This document shows positions 12,938 through 16,667 of a stretch of DNA of 16,667 bases, in pieces. A program made the position numbers and the translations under genes. Under the pieces are notes generated by a model that saw only the letters and a program-made list of their open reading frames with translations, had not been told where the DNA came from and did no database searches. Each line of letters starts with the position of its first letter. Position 1 is the stretch's first letter. This stretch comes from Bacillota bacterium (GTDB lineage Bacteria > Bacillota > Bacilli > Lactobacillales > Streptococcaceae): positions 1-16,667 of the forward strand of contig JAJXWC010000029.1 in NCBI GenBank assembly GCA_021781855.1, in the 5' to 3' direction.

Positions 12938-13633
12938 ATGAAAAAAATCAGGAACATTATTTTTGACTGGGACAACACACTTTTCCCCTTTAAAAAATAT
13001 TGGGAAATAGCGCATCGGCGGATTTTTCTGGATTTGTTTGATTTTGATGAGCAGTTGACGATTGATGATTTTATGGAAATTTTCAGCCGATTTGACGAGC
13101 AGGTTTGGAATGAAGTTTATGCAGGAAATTTGACTGCTCAAGAGGCACGTGAAGAACGTGTTCGGCTGACACTTGACCATTTTGGTATCTCCTATAAAGA
13201 AATTTTTGTCCGTAATTTTTTCGATATCTTTTTGACAACCTTAATGAAAGAGATTCGGCAAGACGAGCAACTATTGACACGAATCAAAAAGCTCTCTGAG
13301 CGCTACAAGATTGTTATTTTGAGTAATGGTGAAAGCTGGGAACAGCGTGAAAAAATTCGGCAATTTGGTTTCGAATCTCTGTTTCCTGTTTATATTTCGG
13401 GTGAAACAGGTTTCGTAAAGCCAGATTTTAGGGCATTCGAGAACATTTTAATCGCAGAAAATTTTTTACCTGACGAAACGTTAATGGTGGGGGATTTGAT
13501 TGAGCACGATATTCTGCCAGCTCAGCAGTTAGGGCTTTTGACCGCTTTTATTGGGAAAACAACTGGGAAAATTGCTGATTTTGAGTTTTTGACATTAGAT
13601 GATTTTCTATATTGGATAGAAAATAGGATTTGA
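12938..13633 (+). CDS. HAD-superfamily phosphatase (YjjG-like)
   Basis: This 231-aa protein is a haloacid-dehalogenase-type hydrolase with all four motifs: FDWDNTLF (9-16; nucleophile D10, D12), LSNGE (128-132), the lysine of GFVKPDFRAF (K161) and MVGDLIEHDI (183-192; D186, D191). A helical cap (residues ~20-100) follows motif I, as in the YjjG / pyrimidine nucleotidase group. The substrate is unknown, but a nucleotide or small sugar phosphate is likely. The open frame extends back to TTG 12878, but ATG 12938 with GGGA upstream starts right at motif I and is preferred. It lies 60 nt after mnmG and is probably co-transcribed. Confidence 0.85.
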   Translation: MKKIRNIIFDWDNTLFPFKKYWEIAHRRIFLDLFDFDEQLTIDDFMEIFSRFDEQVWNEVYAGNLTAQEAREERVRLTLDHFGISYKEIFVRNFFDIFLTTLMKEIRQDEQLLTRIKKLSERYKIVILSNGESWEQREKIRQFGFESLFPVYISGETGFVKPDFRAFENILIAENFLPDETLMVGDLIEHDILPAQQLGLLTAFIGKTTGKIADFEFLTLDDFLYWIENRI

Positions 13634-13657
13634 CAATTCTGTCAAACCCTATTTTTT
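13621..13657 (+). terminator. Strong rho-independent terminator after the HAD gene
   Basis: AAATAGG (13621-13627) and TTTGACA (13629-13635), loop ATTC, then TGTCAAA (13640-13646) and CCTATTT (13648-13654), with one mismatch and a T run to 13657. The HAD stop codon (13631-13633) is within the stem. Confidence 0.85.
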
Positions 13658-13659
13658 GC

Positions 13660-13874
13660 TGCTTTGCTGCTACGAAAGTATCCGCTTAGAGCGCATGGAT
13701 AGTGTGGGTGTACAAGATAATCTCATATCAAAGATGTCAAGCAGACTGTTGCTACAGGTTGCTTAGTTTTTTCACCTAGAGGGTGTCCCCCTAAATTTGG
13801 TGGGAGGCAATGATATTTAAAGCCTAACTCGTTCACTAGACGAATTAGCTCCCACTAAATAAGTCTCTGCTTTA
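13660..13874 (-). repeat. Structured intergenic repeat, boxC-like module, copy 2
   Basis: This is the second copy of the element at 446-604, again in minus orientation, preceded by GCTTTGCTGCTACGAAAG as near 260-273. The main stem ATTTGGTGGGAG (13795-13806) / CTCCCACTAAAT (13849-13860) keeps pairing by a G-T wobble where copy 1 has A-T, and repairs copy 1's A-C mismatch to G-C. Its loop is 42 nt and holds its own hairpin (CTAA-C-TCGT / ACGA-A-TTAG), against 6 nt in copy 1. Copy 2 lacks the GCGGC/GCCGC tip. Its end supplies the stop of the gene at 13855-14349. Confidence 0.65.
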
Positions 13875-14349
13875 TTTTCAAAGCACCGTTACTTAAATAA
13901 AGCGATTTATCGGTCAGATTTCCCAAATGAAAAACTCCGTTCTCTCGCAAATGAAGCAGGTGCCGTTGTTTTCCACTATAAAAGGTCAATTCACCTTCTA
14001 AGCCGCCTGTGACAACTAAAACGAGCGTCCGTTCAGGATTATCAAGCATTTCGAGCCAAACATTTTCATGAAAAATATGAAGAACACCTGTGCCACTGTC
14101 AGCTAAAAATTCGTGTTCAAAAGCAGTATCAGGTGCCGCTGACCTTGTCAAAAGTAAAGGCATCCGAATAGAAATTCCATCAAAGGCAAGAAGCTGTCTG
14201 ATGATTTCATCAACGGGCTCGCTCATTTGCTCAGTAGGAATTTTGAGCGCTGAGAGCAAGGCAATCCCATACATTGCCTTTTTGTGATAAGACCAATTTC
14301 GTGCTTTAACAATTTCGCTGCGTAGGTGTTCAAGTTCATGTGGAGTCAT
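13855..14349 (-). CDS. Unknown protein, helical N-terminal half and beta-rich C-terminal half
   Basis: This 164-aa protein starts at ATG 14349, chosen because AAAGG lies 7 nt upstream; earlier in-frame ATGs lack this spacing. The first ~60 residues (TPHELEHLRSEIVKARNWS, then helices to EPVDEIIRQLL) are charged and helical. The rest (about 65-160) is rich in beta-prone stretches such as GVLHIFHENVWLEML, RTLVLVVTGG and ELTFYSGKQRHLLHL. It has no signal peptide, membrane segment or recognised domain. The last residues (KQRLI) and the stop codon come from the repeat at 13660-13874. The gene follows a 41-aa gene by 47 nt and is likely co-transcribed with it. Confidence 0.7.
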   Translation of the reverse strand: MTPHELEHLRSEIVKARNWSYHKKAMYGIALLSALKIPTEQMSEPVDEIIRQLLAFDGISIRMPLLLTRSAAPDTAFEHEFLADSGTGVLHIFHENVWLEMLDNPERTLVLVVTGGLEGELTFYSGKQRHLLHLRENGVFHLGNLTDKSLYLSNGALKIKQRLI

Positions 14350-14396
14350 TGTCATTCCTTTCATAGAATTTACGTATATCAAGTAACAATTAACTT

Positions 14397-14522
14397 TTAC
14401 TTTTCAGGATTTTGTGTATCTTTAATCAATTTCAAAGTATTATCTGTTTGAACTTCAAAGAGCTTGTTTTCGATTGTTCCGTGAAGGGAAGCGGACTGGA
14501 TAATTAATTTTTTGGACATCAT
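14397..14522 (-). CDS. Small 41-aa protein, unknown
   Basis: The frame begins with two adjacent ATGs (14522 and 14519) after AAGGAGA at optimal spacing, so translation is likely. The peptide is MMSKKLIIQSASLHGTIENK followed by LFEVQTDNTLKLIKDTQNPEK. It alternates beta-prone segments with a charged tail and has no membrane helix. It is first in a probable two-gene minus-strand operon with 13855-14349. No family is recognised. Confidence 0.55.
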   Translation of the reverse strand: MMSKKLIIQSASLHGTIENKLFEVQTDNTLKLIKDTQNPEK

Positions 14523-14546
14523 CTGATTCTCCTTTATTATTTTATT

Positions 14547-14575
14547 ATAATTATTTTATCATTTGTTTCTAATTA
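14547..14575 (-). promoter_or_regulatory. Extended -10 promoter with motif shared by two minus-strand units
   Basis: On the minus strand AAATGATAAAATAATTATAAT (written here in its two parts: the extended -10 TGATAAAAT at 14561-14553, then AATTATAAT) precedes the 41-aa gene. The same arrangement, AAAAATGATAAAATCATTAT, precedes the 229-aa gene. The upstream AGAAACA / AGAAAAA is also similar. Confidence 0.5.
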
Positions 14576-14595
14576 TATGAAACGAAATACAAGTT

Positions 14596-15285
14596 TCAAT
14601 CAATATCGCGGTCAAAGACAGCAAAAATGGTGACTTCACCCAGACCTGCAGTAATCTCAGGAAGTTCGGGTGTCAAAGCGATATTTAAGCTGTCAGAAAC
14701 AACTTCCCAACCGATAAATTTATGACGCGGAAGTGCTGGTTTAACTTTTGTCTCATAAACATGCTCAATCGAACGACTTCCAGCGGGCTGTGACCAGTTG
14801 ATTGCCTCGTTCCAGATTGTCTTTGCTTTGTACGAAACAGGATACTCAATCGGCGTCCATTGTGCATAAAAATCGTAACGTTCTCCAACAGGAGAAAATT
14901 TATCGCCTGATTTCCAGAGAAAATTCGAATTTGTAACGCCTGTCTTATGAATGATTGAATTTTTTCCAGCATAAATGCTTGATTGTTCCAATGTACCAGG
15001 ACGTGGCATAACATGATGATTGTCACGAATACAAATCCAGCCTTCAAACTGGTATCCTGCAAGCTCAAACACGTTTTCAGGAAGCACAAAACCATTCCCA
15101 TCTTTAAAAAGTTGAACACTTTGGGCGATATTTGCTTCGTTTTCATCTAACTTTTTGTCTGCAAAATGAGGAAGTTGACAAATACGTGCCATTGCTAGTG
15201 CTCTTTGCATTTCTTCATTAATATTGGAAAAATAATTGACAGTGAAATAGGCTTGTTCTGTTTTTTTATTTGCTGTTGAATTCAT
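14596..15285 (-). CDS. InlB/Flg_new-type beta-grasp repeat protein without signal peptide
   Basis: This 229-aa protein has two segments with the pattern of Listeria/Bacteroides (InlB B-type, Flg_new) repeats: GYQFEGW (77-83) leading to FYAQWTPIEYPVSY (139-152), and HKFIGWEVV (188-196) leading to VTIFAVFDRD (218-227). Such repeats are normally found on secreted or wall-anchored proteins. Here the N terminus (MNSTANKKTEQAYFTVNYFS) is polar with no hydrophobic core, and there is no LPXTG or membrane anchor, so the protein appears cytoplasmic or leaderless. A good AGGAG site lies 7-8 nt before the ATG. Function is unknown. Its promoter motif is shared with the neighbouring 41-aa gene. Confidence 0.7.
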   Translation of the reverse strand: MNSTANKKTEQAYFTVNYFSNINEEMQRALAMARICQLPHFADKKLDENEANIAQSVQLFKDGNGFVLPENVFELAGYQFEGWICIRDNHHVMPRPGTLEQSSIYAGKNSIIHKTGVTNSNFLWKSGDKFSPVGERYDFYAQWTPIEYPVSYKAKTIWNEAINWSQPAGSRSIEHVYETKVKPALPRHKFIGWEVVSDSLNIALTPELPEITAGLGEVTIFAVFDRDID

Positions 15286-15312
15286 TTTATTCTCCTGTTA
15301 TAAGTTATTTAT

Positions 15313-15330
15313 AATGATTTTATCATTTTT
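15313..15330 (-). promoter_or_regulatory. Extended -10 with palindromic overlap before the 229-aa gene
   Basis: On the minus strand TGATAAAAT (15325-15317) is an extended -10 embedded in a perfect palindrome, AATGAT-TTT-ATCATT (15313-15327). The dyad over the -10 could be an operator. The copy before the 41-aa gene keeps the -10 but has an imperfect dyad. Confidence 0.5.
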
Positions 15331-15403
15331 TTCTTATTTTAAAAAATGTTATGGATAATGAATGAATCAAAATCATTTGGATTCGATAATTTTACTTATA
15401 TTA

Positions 15404-15412
15404 TGATACAAT
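15404..15412 (+). promoter_or_regulatory. Extended -10 promoter for the membrane protein gene
   Basis: TGATACAAT (TG at 15404-15405, TACAAT 15407-15412) with a poor -35. Transcription would start near 15419, right at the structured repeat. Confidence 0.5.
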
Positions 15413-15423
15413 GCATCTATAAT

Positions 15424-15553
15424 ATTGAAGTGATTACTTCATTTGTGGGAATTTTTCCCCCACAAATGTTAGTAGAACGAAAGTATAGCTTAGTGATGCT
15501 TATACCGTCGCCTGAAGAGGCGGGGGGGATTAGCAGGCACTTGCTAGATTAAA
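15424..15553 (+). repeat. Structured leader, second full copy of the hairpin module
   Basis: This matches 7225-7343 with the same order of parts. Stem TGAAGT-GATT-ACTTCA (15426-15441) is identical. Stem ATTTGTGGG / CCCACAAAT (15441-15449 / 15459-15467) carries a paired A-T to T-A swap relative to 7242-7271. The linker GTTAGTAGAACGAAAG is identical. The third stem (15493-15506 / 15526-15540) keeps the internal T-T mismatch but gains a tip hairpin CGCCT-GAAG-AGGCG (15509-15522). CACTTGCTAGATTAAA closes it. It lies between the promoter and the gene at 15569, so it is transcribed as a 5' leader. Confidence 0.65.
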
Positions 15554-15568
15554 ATTGGAGTTCAAATT

Positions 15569-16009
15569 ATGACAATGAGTAAAAACAAAATTCTGGCATT
15601 GATAGGTGCGATTCTTTACACGTTTACACCTATCATTGGCTTTATTACTGGTATTGGTTTCTTTGCAATGATGTCCTCATCCACTTTCCAAAGTGGCTAT
15701 CTTGTCGGAGACCCTACGGGAGACCCGATAGGTGTAGCCTCAATCATTGGAAGTTTAGGAATTATCGTCGGTGTCATTACGACTATTCTTTGTGTTTTGG
15801 CATGGATTGCTTTTGTGAAGCTTGATGGAAAAACGGGACATGGCTGGAAAATCTTTTTATTAGTTTTGGGAATTATCCAAATTGTTTTTGGAGTCTGGTT
15901 TTATCTCATTGGTGCGGCGCCCGGAATTCTCTTTATTCTGGCATTTGCTCTGAGAGATAATCAAAATGTTTCACACGAAGAGAACAACCCTGTAGAAACA
16001 GAGTCATAA
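15569..16009 (+). CDS. Small integral membrane protein (DUF4064-like)
   Basis: This 146-aa protein has an N-terminal hydrophobic segment (KILALIGAILYTFTPIIGF, then ITGIGFFAMM), a glycine/proline loop (VGDPTGDPIG, with a repeated GDP), a second span (SIIGSLGIIVGVITTILCVL), and two more in WKIFLLVLGIIQIVFGVWFY and GAAPGILFILAFAL. A polar tail ends EENNPVETES. Four spans with this layout resemble DUF4064 proteins of lactic acid bacteria; function is unknown. TTGGAG lies 8-9 nt before ATG 15569; a second ATG at 15575 is less well spaced. A structured leader precedes it and a 15-bp terminator stem follows. Confidence 0.75.
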   Translation: MTMSKNKILALIGAILYTFTPIIGFITGIGFFAMMSSSTFQSGYLVGDPTGDPIGVASIIGSLGIIVGVITTILCVLAWIAFVKLDGKTGHGWKIFLLVLGIIQIVFGVWFYLIGAAPGILFILAFALRDNQNVSHEENNPVETES

Positions 16010-16055
16010 ATCATTATTCATTTCTTTTTTGGTTTAAAAATGGAACCTACCTTTA

Positions 16056-16099
16056 AAGTAAAAACTGCTTAATTCGTAAAGCAGTTTTTACTTGCTCAT
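16056..16099 (+). terminator. 15-bp hairpin terminator after the membrane protein gene
   Basis: AAGTAAAAACTGCTT (16056-16070) pairs perfectly with AAGCAGTTTTTACTT (16079-16093), with an 8-nt loop. The T-rich tail is interrupted (GCTCATTTTT), so part of the U tract is within the stem itself. Confidence 0.75.
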
Positions 16100-16117
16100 T
16101 TTTCAGAAAGCTAAATC

Positions 16118-16206
16118 AATTTATCTCAACAGTGCGTGCTAAATCCGCCCTCCTCTTTGGGTGGGCTTCGAATTTAGCCTCAGCTTCAACCTTGTTGAGA
16201 TAAATT
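16118..16206. repeat. Long inverted repeat before cdaA, related to the intergenic repeat family
   Basis: AATTTATCTCAACA (16118-16131) pairs perfectly with TGTTGAGATAAATT (16193-16206). Inside, GCTAAAT (16138-16144) pairs with ATTTAGC (16172-16178) and GCCC (16147-16150) with GGGC (16163-16166). The left half, ATCTCA-ACAGTGCGTGCTAA, matches 203-223. It ends just before the cdaA promoter. Confidence 0.6.
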
Positions 16207-16212
16207 TGACGA

Positions 16213-16242
16213 TTGTGTATAAGTCAAGGAATGTGATATAAT
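16213..16242 (+). promoter_or_regulatory. cdaA promoter
   Basis: TTGTGT (16213-16218), an 18-nt spacer, and an extended -10 TGATATAAT with TATAAT at 16237-16242. It is 33 nt before the start codon. Confidence 0.6.
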
Positions 16243-16274
16243 AAGGGGAACAACATCAACGAGGAGGGAAAAAT

Positions 16275-16667
16275 TTGAGCGATTTCAATCAATTTTTTAA
16301 CCCTAGTTTTTGGCAGAAGATTTTTGAACTCAACGAGTCACCATTGCGAATTGCGATTGCAATTTTGGATATTGCGATTGTGAGTTTTTTCCTTTATCAA
16401 GCTATTCGTTTTGTGCAAGGAACGAAGTTAGTTACTCTGGTTCGTGGCGTTATTATTTTTATTTTCATCAAAATTGTCGCTGGGCTTATTGGACTGACAA
16501 CGGTTGAATGGCTTTTGAATCAGGTAATCACTTATGGCGCGATTGCTGGCGTTATCATTTTTCAACCTGAAATCAGGCGAGCATTGGAGAGTTTAGGGCG
16601 GACAACAACAATTTTTGTGCCAACGAAAAAGGGGAGTAAAGATGGGCATATTGCAGCTTATGAAAAA
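16275..16667 (+). CDS. cdaA: Diadenylate cyclase CdaA, N-terminal part (partial)
   Basis: The visible 131 residues start at TTG 16275, 6 nt after GAGGAGGG; no ATG fits. The sequence begins LSDFNQFFNPSFWQKIFEL and then has three membrane spans (about 24-45, 48-68 and 75-92). It continues into IIFQPEIRRALESLGR (90-105), the conserved entry to the DAC domain of the CdaA/DacA family, which makes cyclic di-AMP at the membrane. The catalytic DGA and RHR motifs lie beyond the window. In Firmicutes this gene is usually followed by a YbbR-domain gene and glmM, which should be next. The weak TTG start may limit the amount of enzyme. Confidence 0.9.
   Translation, partial: MSDFNQFFNPSFWQKIFELNESPLRIAIAILDIAIVSFFLYQAIRFVQGTKLVTLVRGVIIFIFIKIVAGLIGLTTVEWLLNQVITYGAIAGVIIFQPEIRRALESLGRTTTIFVPTKKGSKDGHIAAYEK

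Noticed and set aside
14350..14382. Upstream start of the 164-aa gene (MIYVNSMKGM...)
   Set aside because: The earlier starts lack a spaced ribosome site; AAAGG fits ATG 14349.
15346..15552. 68-aa + strand ORF
   Set aside because: It runs through the promoter and the structured repeat, has no ribosome site, and its second half is simply translated repeat.

Overview
The window looks like a chromosomal segment of a low-GC Streptococcaceae bacterium, most likely a Lactococcus or close relative. The reasons are AT-rich DNA with strong AGGAG-type ribosome sites, a cysE-cysS-mrnC operon, a DUF1033 protein, mnmG, the 5' end of the diadenylate cyclase gene cdaA, and a polyamine cluster arranged like the streptococcal one. 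I see no transposase, integrase, tRNA, rRNA or CRISPR array. The species is an inference.

Positions 1-7101 hold a polyamine/aspartate-semialdehyde cluster, all on the + strand. It has the 3' end of a fold-type-I decarboxylase (speA-like), then speE, an agmatinase-family ureohydrolase (speB-like), a VOC/PhnB protein, a broken macro-domain remnant, a carboxy(nor)spermidine dehydrogenase, a small unknown protein, a carboxy(nor)spermidine decarboxylase (nspC) and an aspartate kinase. From speE to the kinase the genes overlap or sit within about 25 nt of each other, apart from an 80-nt stretch before nspC that a tiny ORF spans. Arginine could be decarboxylated to agmatine and hydrolysed to putrescine, which is then condensed with aspartate semialdehyde and decarboxylated to spermidine. 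The same gene set would also fit a carboxyaminopropylagmatine route, in which the ureohydrolase acts last. The aspartate kinase would feed the semialdehyde precursor.

Positions 7102-13657 hold housekeeping genes on the + strand: cysE-cysS-mrnC, a DUF1033 gene, a 55-aa small protein with a good promoter and ribosome site, mnmG with an unusual leader, and a HAD phosphatase closed by a strong terminator. Positions 13855-15285 hold three minus-strand genes of unknown function (164, 41 and 229 aa). They have two copies of a shared promoter-like motif, and the largest protein carries InlB/Flg_new-type beta-grasp repeats without a secretion signal. Positions 15400-16667 hold a small membrane protein and the 5' part of cdaA.

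The most striking feature is a family of modular, hairpin-rich intergenic repeats in nearly every large gap (about 203-604, 7118-7340, 10295-10615, 13660-13874, 15424-15553, 16118-16206), in both orientations. Parts resemble, from memory, the pneumococcal BOX element. Copies differ mainly in hairpin tips and in paired substitutions that keep the stems, so the folded form appears to be selected. Two genes end inside these repeats, and two copies lie directly downstream of promoters as 5' leaders.
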